The notes beneath the pieces are model-generated. The model did no database searches and was not told where the DNA came from. It saw nothing but the letters and a program-made list of their open reading frames with translations. Source: Nocardioides ungokensis (GTDB lineage: Bacteria > Actinomycetota > Actinomycetes > Propionibacteriales > Nocardioidaceae). Taken from it: a stretch of DNA of 64,000 bases. Positions 8,601 to 17,398 of the stretch are shown one piece after another. Within the stretch, counting starts at the first letter, position 1. Each line of letters begins with the position of its first letter. A program made the position numbers and the translations under genes. The stretch covers positions 186,001-250,000 of the forward strand of contig NZ_CP059164.1 of NCBI RefSeq assembly GCF_013466985.1, written 5' to 3'.

Positions 8601-9370
8601 TAAACGAGTTCGGAAACGCCGAAGACCCCGAGGTCGGCCGCGTCTCTGAGTACGACCTCACGACCCTCCTCGACTACTTGCGTCTGCATAGCGTTGATGA
8701 GTCGGTCTTGGCGCGACTCGAGTGGAAGTTCCTTCCGGTGCTGCATGACGAATCCCGGGCGAAGTCTCTTCATCGCCTTGTGGCGCGGGACCCGGCGTCT
8801 TTCGTTCAACTCGTCGAATACGCGTTCAAGCCTTCGGTCGAGGGGAACGAATCGGAGCCGCCTCGTGTGGACCCGGAACTGGCCGCCAACGCTTATCGCC
8901 TCCTTCGGGAATGGCGCATGGTGCCAGGCACCAATGAGGACGGGGTCGTGGAACAGGAGAAGTTGGAATCCTGGCTACACGACGTTCGCGCCCTCCTCAG
9001 TGAGACCGGCCACCTTGAACTCGGCGAGTTGCAGATCGGCGAGGTGTTCGCCCATTCGCCCAGCGAGAGCGATGGGACGTTCCCCGCCCGTGCTGTCAGA
9101 AACGTTCTGGAGGCCGCGCCCAACGATCGTTTCGAGCGAGGCTTCATCATCGGCCTGCACAACAAGCGAGGCGTTACGTCTCGTGGGATGACCGATGGCG
9201 GCAAGCAGGAGTACGACCTGGCACAGCAGTACGACGCGTGGGCGGCGCGAGTCGAGGCGACTCACCCCAGGACTGCTGGAGCCCTCCGCTCGGTCGCGGA
9301 CTCGTACCGCGATGAGGGTCGCCGCAACGACGAAGAAGCGAGACGGTTCTTGGAAGGCATGGACCTGTAG
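5603..9370 (+). pseudogene. Large nuclease-like / degenerate NTPase protein, candidate defence gene, two frameshifts
   Basis: Read through two single-base shifts this encodes about 1255 residues. The N-terminal 140 residues resemble a PD-(D/E)xK nuclease: RLIRHENDQVQ, GEGVGLPGFDG near residue 53, then SVWEMGVDKD and DDYKTRT. Next comes a STAND-like region without a clear Walker A (LAGRENEAAELLRR, LLILLPYEEH), then a long helical part ending GLHNKRGVTSRGM and a helix-rich tail. AGGAGG lies nine bases before the ATG. One base is missing near 7175-7190 and one is extra in AAAA at 7821-7824. The two cancel and codon use stays protein-like throughout, so sequencing errors are likely. The architecture resembles anti-phage ATPases with a nuclease effector; that function is inferred. 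Confidence 0.6.
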
Positions 9371-9492
9371 GGGGCAGCCACCCGGGCTGTGCCTCTATGC
9401 CCACACACAGCGCGAAGCGCTATGCCACTTCGGTCTCGCGAAGCCACCTGTTGGGGAGGGTCCGCAAGGGAACTGCCATGCCAGTACCGGCC

Positions 9493-9548
9493 TAAGGGCG
9501 ACGACCTCGACAGCTTCATGCAGGGCCACTGCGACTATGTCGCCCTTA
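9493..9548. repeat. Inverted repeat in intergenic space
   Basis: TAAGGGCGAC (9493-9502) and GTCGCCCTTA (9539-9548) are perfect 10-bp arms around a 36-nt loop. With flanking bases they read GCCTAAGGGCGAC and GTCGCCCTTAAGC. It lies between the large nuclease-like gene and the 9673 gene; the rest of 9371-9672 shows nothing I recognise. It could be a terminator or a recombination site. Confidence 0.5.
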
Positions 9549-9672
9549 AGCTCAACACCAGGCTCACAAGACCCTCGACTGGCAGACTCCAGCCCGAGCC
9601 CTCAAGCCAGGCTCGGTGTAATACCGATCGAGCCCACGGATGATGCGGGCGTAGACCACTGGGGAGATGACG

Positions 9673-10388
9673 ATGCCGGACCCTGCTCAGCAACACGTCG
9701 AGATCGACATCACGCTGCCTGAAGCCGACGCGATGCGGCTACGCTCCGCCCTCGGGCTCGCAGACGACGCGCCGATCAAGGACTTCCTCGGCGCGATCGC
9801 AAAGGTGTCCGCCGAACTGTGGCTCGAGGAGCTCCTCGGTCGAGCCGACTATCCCACCAAGGTCCAGGCTCGACAGCACCGCATCCGTCTCCTCATCAAG
9901 CACGCCTTCAACAACCGGATCCCCAGTCCCGCGACCCTCGCGGCGCTGCTCCATGTACCGACAGCCACCGCTGCCGCGGCACTGAGCGCCACTCTCGCGA
10001 GGTACTCCGTGGATCTCGCCTCCGCCCGCAAGAACACCGTCGCCGACAAGCTGCGGGCAGCCTCGAAGTCGAGTTGCTCGACGACGCGGACCCGATCAAC
10101 AACCTGTATCAGCTCCACTGCACTGACGCGTCGGTCGTGAATGTGTTGAAAGAAACGCTGATCGCACACGAGCAGGCCGTTGTGCCGATGGTGAAGAACC
10201 GTGAGGCGACCAACGTCTACGACCTCCACGGGAGCGCTGTCGCCGTTCTGGAGGCCAAGTTCGGCGTCCCACTCAGCGAGCTCGTCGTCGCTGATTCGAA
10301 GGCCGAGATCACGCAGCAGGCTGACGACTTTGCCAGCCAACAAGCCAAGGCCGGTCGACGGCTGGGGCGCCGGGGCAATAGGCCGTGA
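9673..10388 (+). pseudogene. Unrecognised protein of about 238 residues, one frameshift
   Basis: I do not recognise this family. The first part (HVEIDITLPEADAMRLRSAL, DYPTKVQARQHRIRLLIKHA) is helical and soluble. After a one-base loss near 10062-10068 the frame continues as LEVELLDDADPINNLYQLHC and ends GRRLGRRGNRP. There is no signal peptide or membrane segment. GGGGAG at 9661-9666 favours the ATG at 9673 over the one at 9667. The stop overlaps the GTG of the next gene (GTGA), so the two are translationally coupled and probably act together. Confidence 0.5.
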
Positions 10389-10768
10389 CAGAGACCGTCG
10401 CCTGGTCCCTCGTCACATTCATGGGCGCTGTGGCCGCCACATCGCTGGCGCTGACGAACCCGCTGCGGGAGGATCTCCGGTCGCTTAAGGACCTGCGACG
10501 TAACCCTGTCGCGTCGAAGCGCCAGGCGCAGGCTCGCACGGTCGCGAGTCTTCGACGCAGAGCCCGACGCTGGGCGATCGGCGCGACCGTGTTCGTCATC
10601 GTGATGGGCGCGCCGATTGTCGTGATCGCGACCGGGTTCGACCCGGACCGTCCTGTCGCCTGGGGCAAGGCCGCGGCACTGATCATGTGGGGGTTCTGGG
10701 TCGTCGCCGCGATCCGTCTCTGGTCGGTCTCGGTGACGGCCAGCCCATCGGCTTCACTCGATGGATGA
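10385..10768 (+). CDS. Small membrane protein coupled to the preceding gene
   Basis: This 127-aa protein has an N-terminal membrane segment (about residues 5-25, AWSLVTFMGAVAATSLAL), a basic cytoplasmic stretch of about 40 residues rich in Arg, then two hydrophobic segments near 63-82 and 92-112. No known family is evident. The GTG start overlaps the stop of the 9673 gene. A soluble protein coupled to a small membrane protein is common among phage-defence and toxin modules, but nothing here proves that role. Confidence 0.65.
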   Translation: MTETVAWSLVTFMGAVAATSLALTNPLREDLRSLKDLRRNPVASKRQAQARTVASLRRRARRWAIGATVFVIVMGAPIVVIATGFDPDRPVAWGKAAALIMWGFWVVAAIRLWSVSVTASPSASLDG

Positions 10769-11279
10769 GCACACGCCACGGCCCTGGGCGGCTCCCATCT
10801 GTGAGGTGCGCGACTGATGTGGCCAGCCAGGGTCCCACTCCCGCTTTGGGCGCTTCACGCCCGACCGACTTGCCGGCTCGGTCGCGGTCGGTGAGGGCTC
10901 ACCGGTTCGCGCCGATACCCGGCACGGTGCTCGACGTCCGCGTTGCCGCTGGCGATGCGGTCGAGGAGGCCCAGGTACTTGGCCGGTCGCCTCGAGCGCC
11001 CGAGTCCGACGGTGTTGCGCGCGCACTGGGTCCGGCTGAGTCAGACAGCCGATCCGCGTCAGTCCGCCGCCTGTGCACGCGCGGATCTGCCCAAAACCGG
11101 GTGCGCGCGTCTTTCCAGATTGACCCAGCTACCCGCCGTCCGGGCGCACACCGCTCACTCTTGACTGGCGGGGGCTCCGGCCCTCCTCGCGTCGAGCCTC
11201 GGCGCCGCCTGGCCATGGCAGCCACGGAAGTTGATGGAGCCAGCGGTCGCGTGAGACAGACCCCGCCATCTGAGATCTG
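10769..11279. other. Intergenic stretch with no convincing gene
   Basis: About 510 bp with only weak frames. One minus-strand stretch near 10880-10990 reads RPAKYLGLLDRIASGNADVE, which has some protein character and may be debris of a lost gene, but has no start or family match. One copy of the island motif lies at 11056-11070. Confidence 0.5.
11056..11070 (+). repeat. Island motif copy 1
   Basis: GCGTCAGTCCGCCGC, one change from consensus. It sits within GATCCGCG (11051) and a downstream CGCGGATC, so it can form the loop of an 8-bp hairpin. It stands 3' of the kinase gene group that ends at 11280. Confidence 0.8.
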
Positions 11280-13010
11280 TCAGACGATGTCTCGAAGACC
11301 AAGGACTTTGGCGAGGGTATTGCAGACGTCGAACCCCGAGCCCAGCGTGAGTTGTGTGATGCCATCAGCGCACACGGCATCTCGGAACAGATCCTTCACG
11401 TCGCCTTCGTACACATAATGCGGCGCCGCCAGCTTGAAGGCATGCTCTCGGAAGCGCACGTATTCGCCGGGCGTCCGGAACATGACGGAGCACCAGCCGT
11501 CGTTGGTCCTTCTAACTGAGACATCCCATGCCTCCTTGAGTGCATCCAAGACCGGCTCAGGGTCTAGGGCGGGATGTGCTCGGACGAACAAGTTGGCGTC
11601 ATCGTCGTTCTCGACGAAGGCTTCCGACCGTCCCCAGTTGATGTGAACGTGGTCGGCGAAGGGGCCGACGTCCGCGACAGTCGGCACGTTCGACGCCAGG
11701 TAGCCGACAATCCACAGGATGGGAGCATCGACCAAGTTGCGGTCGACATCGGACGTGATGCGACGAGCGTCCGACAGGATTTCTGTGCAGTGGTATTCGG
11801 CGCACGACGCGAACGTCTTTAGGATGCGCCCACTCAGATCATAGGCCCGTGGTAAGGGATGGGCTGAAACCAACGCCTGGGCTTGGCTATATAAGTCCCT
11901 GTGATTCGACTTACCGTCCAAGTCGAGCGGCGAGTAGTGACGATCCCCCTTGTAGACGTGGCTCTCGTAGTTGAATTTCCGCTCGCACAAATCAAACAGC
12001 CGCGACTGTATACACAAGTTCCTTAGGAACGCATCGGCGTCGTAGCCCAAGCGCATGTGCCAGTTCCCGTTGTACTGCTTGAGCTCGTCGGGCGTCTTCG
12101 ATGCGATGAGGCTTGATGCGTACCAGATGTCTTCGCTCGCCTGACGGAACAGCGCGTCGAACTGCTCCGCGCCGCTTGACGGCGCGCCGTCAGCAAGTCG
12201 GAGCGCCTCCTCGATGTCGTCGATCTCGTCGTTCCTCTTCGCCTCGAAGAACCGGATATCGGTCAAGACATCGGCAATAGTGGGCCGGTTCCTGGGGATC
12301 TGCGCCAGCATGCGGGCGACGGTGGTGTCGAGGTAAGACAAGAGCGGGAAGGCCGTCTCGATCGAACGGTAGCTCGGTCCGGCGGGGATCTCTCTGGTGA
12401 AGCACTCGTTCACGATCAGGCCCAGCGCGTAGACATCAGCCTCCGGTCCCACGTCGCGGGCGTCTTGCCCTCTTCGCTGCTCGGGAGCGCGGTAGTCCCT
12501 GTTGCCGACTAGTTCGCCCGCCGACGTCAGGGTGGAGTCCACGAAGTGAGCGATCCCAAAGTCTGCCAGGACCGCTAACGCGCCGTCGACGAGTACGTTC
12601 TCTGGCTTGATGTCGCGGTGCGCGATGCCGCGCTCATGCGCGAACTGAAGGGCGTCGCCGATCTGTCGGATGTACGACAGCAAAGTTCTGAAGTCCACAT
12701 CCCGACGAGCGATGACATCGCGAAGAGTGTCCGGGTAGCACGGCATGATGTAGAAGAATCGATCCCCGTGTTTGCCTCTCCCGATGACAGGGACGATGTG
12801 TTCGTGGGCGCAACCCGCTTGGAACGACGCTTCGCGATCGAACCGCTCGATCTTCTTCCGGTCCGCCCCAGATCTGAGCAACTTGACGGCCCACTGCTTC
12901 GCTCCAGCCTCAGCCAGCCAAACATCGCCAGAGCCGCCGCCCCCAAGGGGCGTTAGCAGTTTGTATTCGATGCCGTCACATGTCAGCCGATGCCCCTTCT
13001 TCGGAGACAC
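11280..13010 (-). CDS. Soluble Ser/Thr protein kinase with an unknown C-terminal domain
   Basis: This protein of about 576 residues begins with a Hanks-type kinase domain (residues 14 to about 275): glycine loop LGGGGSGDVW, Lys43 in QWAVKLL, HRDIKPEN near 131, DFG near 150 and APEQ in the activation segment. The remaining 300 residues match nothing I know and include ASSLIASKTPDELKQYNGNW and DGWCSVMFRTPGEYVRFREH. No membrane segment is present, unlike PknB-type kinases. GAGAGGG six bases before the GTG at 13010 supports that start; GTG at 13016 is an alternative. It leads or accompanies a minus-strand group with a zinc-ribbon protein, a TIR-like protein and a membrane protein. Confidence 0.85.
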   Translation of the reverse strand: MSPKKGHRLTCDGIEYKLLTPLGGGGSGDVWLAEAGAKQWAVKLLRSGADRKKIERFDREASFQAGCAHEHIVPVIGRGKHGDRFFYIMPCYPDTLRDVIARRDVDFRTLLSYIRQIGDALQFAHERGIAHRDIKPENVLVDGALAVLADFGIAHFVDSTLTSAGELVGNRDYRAPEQRRGQDARDVGPEADVYALGLIVNECFTREIPAGPSYRSIETAFPLLSYLDTTVARMLAQIPRNRPTIADVLTDIRFFEAKRNDEIDDIEEALRLADGAPSSGAEQFDALFRQASEDIWYASSLIASKTPDELKQYNGNWHMRLGYDADAFLRNLCIQSRLFDLCERKFNYESHVYKGDRHYSPLDLDGKSNHRDLYSQAQALVSAHPLPRAYDLSGRILKTFASCAEYHCTEILSDARRITSDVDRNLVDAPILWIVGYLASNVPTVADVGPFADHVHINWGRSEAFVENDDDANLFVRAHPALDPEPVLDALKEAWDVSVRRTNDGWCSVMFRTPGEYVRFREHAFKLAAPHYVYEGDVKDLFRDAVCADGITQLTLGSGFDVCNTLAKVLGLRDIV

Positions 13011-13209
13011 GTTCACCCCTCTCAACCGCGCGAACTTGAGCACTGGCCGAAGCCGAGGTCTTCCTGATCCCACCTGGCCATCATGGGAGCACCTAGCGCG
13101 AAGAGCGTCAACGCCGGAAACCGGGTGCCGTGTCACAGCGCCGCGAGCGAGTCATTAGGTAATTGAGTTCTGCCGCGCGGAGGTCGCGCTGAGACTCAAG
13201 TGCTTGCCG

Positions 13210-13626
13210 TCAGAAGTTCGCCAGTGGCGCGAGATCACTCTCTCTATTCGGACAGTCAGGATTGACGCAAATCAAGCGGACTATCACCTGTCCAACTGTC
13301 CCAGGCCCGGGCTCTGACCCCTCCACGTTGGGACCGAAACCGACCACTCTTGGCTCGAACCCCTCGCCGCAGTGGACACATCTCATCTCGGTGGGCACAT
13401 CGTCGTCCTCAGATTCCAGCTTGAGAGTGACGACGCGTCCATCGGCAATCAGTTGCGCCAAGTCCCCAAGCCAGGACTCACCCAGAGCAACAGTGAAACC
13501 CTGACCCTCAAGGTTCGTATGCAGTGTCGCTAGCGTATCGACGGAGGAGTCTTCCGCCTTGGCTCTGGCTGTCACGTCGATGGCCTCCTGGGCCCTTAAG
13601 AGTTGTCGCTCCCCGTAGTTTTCCAT
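13210..13626 (-). CDS. Small protein with a C-terminal zinc-ribbon-like Cys cluster
   Basis: This 138-aa protein has an N-terminal half of helices and strands (LLRAQEAIDVTARAKAEDSS, LATLHTNLEGQGFTVALGES). The C-terminal half has CVHCGEGFEP near residue 83 and CVNPDCPNRE near 122, two Cys pairs that could bind zinc. I cannot name a family. It reads in the same direction as the TIR-like gene 105 bp upstream and the kinase 200 bp downstream, with no good island motif between them, so the four genes may form one unit. Confidence 0.65.
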   Translation of the reverse strand: MENYGERQLLRAQEAIDVTARAKAEDSSVDTLATLHTNLEGQGFTVALGESWLGDLAQLIADGRVVTLKLESEDDDVPTEMRCVHCGEGFEPRVVGFGPNVEGSEPGPGTVGQVIVRLICVNPDCPNRESDLAPLANF

Positions 13627-13730
13627 CCTCGGAGCCTACTCTTGAGCCGAGTGCTGCAACGGCGGCCTCCGAATCTAGCCGCGATGGTCAGGATCGGTGC
13701 TTCGGTGCCGTCGCGTTGGACGCGAATCCG

Positions 13731-14021
13731 CTAGTCCGCCGTCAGTGAGACCAGGCAGATCGTCTTACCCAGACGTCTCGCAAGGGAGAACTCCCGCCGT
13801 GCCCACGGGGACGACGCGTAAGCCGGAGTCTGCAGTGCATACAGTGTCGTCGAGTTCCTCAGCACATCCTCTAGGTGGTCCTGGGGTCTGGGGTCGAGAT
13901 TGTGAAGCAGGTCAACGTAGACAAACTCGTGAGTGCTCCGTAGTTCATGGGCGACGCGCTCGAGCACGTGACGATCAAGCGTGCCGTCACGCATCGAATA
14001 GCTGAGGAAGCCGATACTCAT
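13731..14021 (-). CDS. Short TIR-like domain protein
   Basis: This 96-aa protein starts IGFLSYSMRDG, the usual first strand and loop of TIR domains. It continues through FVYVDLLHNLDPRPQDHLEDV and ends SPWARREFSLARRLGK. W73 and E77 form the W-x-x-x-E pattern that holds the catalytic Glu of NAD-cleaving TIR domains. It is shorter than usual, being a bare domain. Its ATG overlaps the stop of the upstream membrane-protein gene (ATGA), so the two are coupled. NADase activity and a defence role are inferred. Confidence 0.65.
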   Translation of the reverse strand: MSIGFLSYSMRDGTLDRHVLERVAHELRSTHEFVYVDLLHNLDPRPQDHLEDVLRNSTTLYALQTPAYASSPWARREFSLARRLGKTICLVSLTAD

Positions 14022-14569
14022 TTGATGATGCCGGCTCGGTACGTGAGCCAAGTGCCAAGAATCGCCAAAGCGACGAGTGCGTAGTACAGCATCGAAGCAT
14101 TGACGAACGCGTGGATGATGCGATGACCCCTCGCGGGCGCGACGTCGATCGGCAGCCCAACACCATCCGCGTCGTACGTGGCTAGTCCATTGACCCTCCC
14201 TATGCGCACCAACTGCAGTTCCTTCATACGTGCTCGGAGTTTGGCCTGGATGTAGTAGCTCTGCGCGTCAGCAGTCCAGAACACAAGAACAACAACGAGG
14301 CCGCCGACGAAGAGGGCTTGATTGAGGTCTCTATCGCTCAGAGTGACGATCAGTGTTCCGGCTGCAATTAGGACGGTTGCGCACAACTTCTTCAACTCGA
14401 AGCAGTTTCCCGATACCTGCAAAGTCGCGGCATGCAATTGATCGATCTGCTCCTTGTCGAGAGCATCCGCCGAGATGCCAGCCTCAAGGCTCCAGGCGGT
14501 GCGATCGGCCGGGTGGTCGGCTCCACCCAGGAGCTCGAGCACAGATGTCCTTCGACCTCGTCGCTTCAC
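14018..14569 (-). CDS. Membrane protein coupled to the TIR-like gene, SLATT/S-4TM-like
   Basis: This 183-aa protein has two adjacent membrane helices (about residues 62-80, LCATVLIAAGTLIVTL, and 86-101, LFVGGLVVVLVFW). A basic helix follows (DAQSYYIQAKLRARMKELQ), and a third hydrophobic segment lies near 156-178. The FW..DAQSYY..AKLRARM stretch after the second helix resembles 2TM/4TM effectors of the SLATT and S-4TM type associated with nucleotide-signalling and TIR systems. I am not certain of the assignment. The start is a GTG at 14569 without a strong ribosome site. Its stop overlaps the TIR-like gene. Confidence 0.55.
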   Translation of the reverse strand: MKRRGRRTSVLELLGGADHPADRTAWSLEAGISADALDKEQIDQLHAATLQVSGNCFELKKLCATVLIAAGTLIVTLSDRDLNQALFVGGLVVVLVFWTADAQSYYIQAKLRARMKELQLVRIGRVNGLATYDADGVGLPIDVAPARGHRIIHAFVNASMLYYALVALAILGTWLTYRAGIIK

Positions 14570-14707
14570 GACTGGACTCTATAGTCGCCAATCGCCAATC
14601 ACGGAAGCCGCGCGGCCTTCGCGAGGAACCCGTCGCGCCCGCTCCGGGCGACGTGTGGCTCGATACATCCCTTAACGAATAGACCGCGTCAGGAGCCGCG
14701 ATCAAGT

Positions 14708-14722
14708 GCGTCATTCCGCCAC
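14708..14722 (+). repeat. Island motif copy 2
   Basis: GCGTCATTCCGCCAC, one change from consensus. AAGTG before and CACTT overlapping its end form a short hairpin around it. It lies between the membrane protein of the TIR pair and the next membrane protein. Confidence 0.8.
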
Positions 14723-14738
14723 TTACCGACCGTCAACG

Positions 14739-15419
14739 TCACTGTCCTGCGGTCGTACTAGTCGCCGAGCGGGAGGCGATGCCCGCAGCCGCCAGCCCGC
14801 GCTGGTATTCGGTCCAGCCGGGTCCGGCGTAGGTGAAGATCACGGCCACGCTGAAGAGGCTGGTTAGGCCGTCGCTCAGCTCTGCCGCGATGGACAAGCC
14901 GTGGCCCATGGCAGCGAAGGGCGCGCCAGCGACTGTCAACACGACGACCACGCACCAGATGGCGGCCGTTCCACGAACGGTGGTCGTGGCGTCAGCGAAG
15001 TCGGCTCCGGTGAGCCCTCTCGCGCTGAGGCGGGCGACCCAGTGGACAGCGAACCAGCTTCCGACGAGCGGTGGCAGAAGAGCAAGCGTAGAAGCGACGT
15101 CTGAGGACGTGCGTGCCGTGATGGCCATGGTCGCGAATGCGGCCGAGCCGCCTATGGCGGAGACGCCGTAGAGAACGCCGTGATGTCGACGCCGTAACTT
15201 GAGAAGAGCGATGTGGAGAGCAGCCGCTATCACCGCAAGGACCACGGTGATGCCAGCGAATGCCCGTGCGTCGGCATAGCGATCCTGAGCCAGGAACGCA
15301 ACGGTGCAGGCAAGACCTCCGAGCGCAGTGTTCACCGTCCACGCGATCCCCGTGCGTCTCCGCAGGCTTAGCTCGTTCCAGCGGAGACGCTTTCGAACTA
15401 TCTCGATGGGGACACTCAT
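14739..15419 (-). CDS. Polytopic membrane protein, unknown function
   Basis: This 226-aa protein has a basic N-terminal region (EIVRKRLRWNELSLRRRTG) and about six hydrophobic segments, for example TVNTALGGLACTVAFLA, FAGITVVLAVIAAALHIALL, ALLPPLVGSWFAVHWVA and AIWCVVVVLTVAGAPFAAMG. No family is recognised. The ATG at 15419 is chosen; a GTG at 15488 would add 23 residues. It is the only gene between two motif copies. Confidence 0.65.
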   Translation of the reverse strand: MSVPIEIVRKRLRWNELSLRRRTGIAWTVNTALGGLACTVAFLAQDRYADARAFAGITVVLAVIAAALHIALLKLRRRHHGVLYGVSAIGGSAAFATMAITARTSSDVASTLALLPPLVGSWFAVHWVARLSARGLTGADFADATTTVRGTAAIWCVVVVLTVAGAPFAAMGHGLSIAAELSDGLTSLFSVAVIFTYAGPGWTEYQRGLAAAGIASRSATSTTAGQ

Positions 15420-15644
15420 TGCCCACCGTCGCCGCTGAAGCCGAGCCTGATCAACACGCTCGACGGGATTGTCACCTAAGTTGGGCACCCTCGAACTCTT
15501 TCATTCGGCACCGACGATCCGTGGTCAGTCCGACTGCTCGCGGGCGGGTGATCGACCCCCGCGGCCCCGCGCACGACGCCACCCAGCAGTGGGCTGGGCG
15601 CGACCCAATGACAGTTGAGGGCGGGCTCCGACGTCCGGCCACCT

Positions 15645-15659
15645 GCGTCTTTTCGCCGC
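15645..15659 (+). repeat. Island motif copy 3
   Basis: GCGTCTTTTCGCCGC, two changes from consensus (T for A at position 6 and T for C at position 9). It is between the 14739 and 15687 genes. No strong inverted partner was seen. Confidence 0.6.
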
Positions 15660-15686
15660 GTCAGGGTGGTGCTGGACCGAACACGC

Positions 15687-16136
15687 TCAGTGTGGGAAGA
15701 GCTGCTCCGCCCGATCCTCGAGCAAGTACTGAGCCATCTCTGCTTCATGTCGGGCGCCGCCGGCGCCCCCAGTCGGCGGCTCCACGAACCAGTACAGCTT
15801 CCGAACTCCCTTGGGGGAATGCTGCTGCGCCAGCTCGCGTGCTTCCGCCAGGGTGAACAGCCAGACGCGGTCCACATCAAGCGCTACCAGCGCCAATAGC
15901 TGGGCGGGGCAGGTATGCGGAAAGTCCCATCCTCTGCTCAACTGTCCCTTCCCGCCAGCAGGTCTGGCAGAGAGGTTGCTCTTCACTTGAACAGTTGTGG
16001 CCTCGGCGCTTCTTGGCGCGTAGACGACCAAGTCGATGCCCGCATCCGTGGTCAAACGCGCACTGTCGATGCCGACCTTGAGCAAGCGATACTGCACTAG
16101 TAGCTCGCCGGCCGCACCGATGTGCTGAGTCGTCAC
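15687..16136 (-). CDS. PD-(D/E)xK nuclease-like protein
   Basis: This 149-aa single-domain protein has the restriction-nuclease-like pattern: E11 in GAAGELLVQYRL, D35 in AGIDLVVY and Q50-x-K52 in TVQVKSN. The rest is a short alpha/beta region (LLALVALDVDRVWLFTLAEA). Proteins of this type (DUF4365-like or Holliday-resolvase-like) often occur in mobile and defence regions. The start is a GTG at 16136 with a weak ribosome site. Its target is unknown. Confidence 0.7.
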   Translation of the reverse strand: MTTQHIGAAGELLVQYRLLKVGIDSARLTTDAGIDLVVYAPRSAEATTVQVKSNLSARPAGGKGQLSRGWDFPHTCPAQLLALVALDVDRVWLFTLAEARELAQQHSPKGVRKLYWFVEPPTGGAGGARHEAEMAQYLLEDRAEQLFPH

Positions 16137-16234
16137 TCGCTGAGGCTAAACGACTGCAGGGAACGCGTTCACCGAATCCTTCTGACCCCGGTCTAGTTTC
16201 GGAGTCTGGGCTGCGATCCGCGCTGCCACTACTG

Positions 16235-16249
16235 GCGTCATTCCGCCGC
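16235..16249 (+). repeat. Island motif copy 4
   Basis: GCGTCATTCCGCCGC, exact consensus. About 30 bases downstream GCGGAAATG can pair with CATTCCGC of the motif, leaving one unpaired base. Confidence 0.85.
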
Positions 16250-16307
16250 TTGGGGCCGCAATCGGGTCACTGGATCGCGCGGAAATGCGAGCGTGGCCGC
16301 TCGAACG

Positions 16308-17130
16308 TCAGCCGAGGTTGAGCCCGAACTCTCGACTGAGAAGCTTGGACTTCCAGTAGGACTCGGTCTGCTCGATCGTCTCGTCGGGGGTGTTTTCATC
16401 GACCACCTCAAGCACGGCGACCTGATAGGTCCTTCGGCCCTTCTTGCTGGCCTCCTTGAGCGCCAGGTTGCCGCCGTGGCCGTCGGTCGCGTAATCCATC
16501 CATCGGCCCAGCAGGCTGTCGGCTCCCTTGGCCGAGCCGACATACTGCTGACCGGTGTCTACGTCGACGAGGAGGTAGACACCCTTGACGCTGCGGAGCA
16601 CTTGCTGCCATCCGCTGGGCAGCGTAGGGACGTCATCGACGAGCCGAGTGAAACTTCGGAAGCCTGGGAACTTCGGCTCGTACTGCTCGGCGATCTCGAT
16701 GACCGGCTTGGTCTGGTTCGCTGCCCGCTGGACCCAGACCCGGGTGCCGGGCCCCCACTCGATGGCGAGCTTGTCGCGGTAATCGGACAGCACGTCAAGC
16801 AGTTGCAGGTCGTACCGGAACTGGCCGGAGACCTCGCTGCTGAGCAGGGCATCGGTCGTGCCAGGCGGACAGCTGCCGACGCTGTTGACGCGGTACATCC
16901 CCACGAACACCGTCTTGCGTGCGTCGGTGACGATGAAGCTGGCCAAGACGGCGTCGGTGGGGAAGACGTCGCGCACCTGGGCGCTCTGGTAGGCCTCGAA
17001 GGCGGCCCGGTCGTTGCGCCACGCCTCGTAGAGCCGTCCCGGACGGAGGCGCCGGTCCTGGTGCCGTACTAGACGAACCTGCGTCAGGTCGACCCCCTTG
17101 GAGGGTCAGCAAATCGTTGAAAGTCAGCAC
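16308..17130 (-). pseudogene. GIY-YIG nuclease family protein, one frameshift
   Basis: Allowing one extra base in the C5 run at 17093-17097, the frame runs from a GTG at 17130 (GGAGG five bases upstream) and gives about 273 residues. The N-terminus reads VLTFNDLLTLQGVDLTQVRL. The C-terminal half is a GIY-YIG domain: KGVYLLVDVDTGQQYVGSA, then LLGRWMDYATDGHGGN and a Glu-containing helix (TIEQTESYWKSKL). The N-terminal half is a conserved companion region rather than a known DNA-binding fold. A homopolymer error is the likely cause of the shift. Confidence 0.75.
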
Positions 17131-17263
17131 CAGCGCCTCCGACTGGGTCAGGTCGATCGTGATGTGAGGCTATCTGCTGCGCGGGACGCGGAGTCGGATC
17201 GCCGGAGCTTCATGTAACTCCCGACGCCATGGGTCTGCTGCATGATCCGGATCAGCCGGACTT

Positions 17264-17278
17264 AGCCCATTCCGCCGC
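17264..17278 (+). repeat. Island motif copy 5
   Basis: AGCCCATTCCGCCGC; the last ten bases are exact consensus. CGGACTTAGC just before it also occurs after copy 9, near 21656. It lies 120 bp before the 17399 gene. Confidence 0.75.
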
Positions 17279-17398
17279 GAAGCGACCGGCGCCGAATAAG
17301 GACACCATCGCGCGGCCAACTTGATTTGGAGTACGACAACCCGGCAATAGCCCTACCGTGGTTCACGACCATCGGGGTCGCTCAGGGGAGGTCGCGTC

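Noticed and set aside
10687..11418. Open frame across the 10769-11279 gap
   Set aside because: It has no coherent domain, overlaps the 10385 gene and the kinase end, and its residue make-up is typical of noncoding GC-rich sequence.
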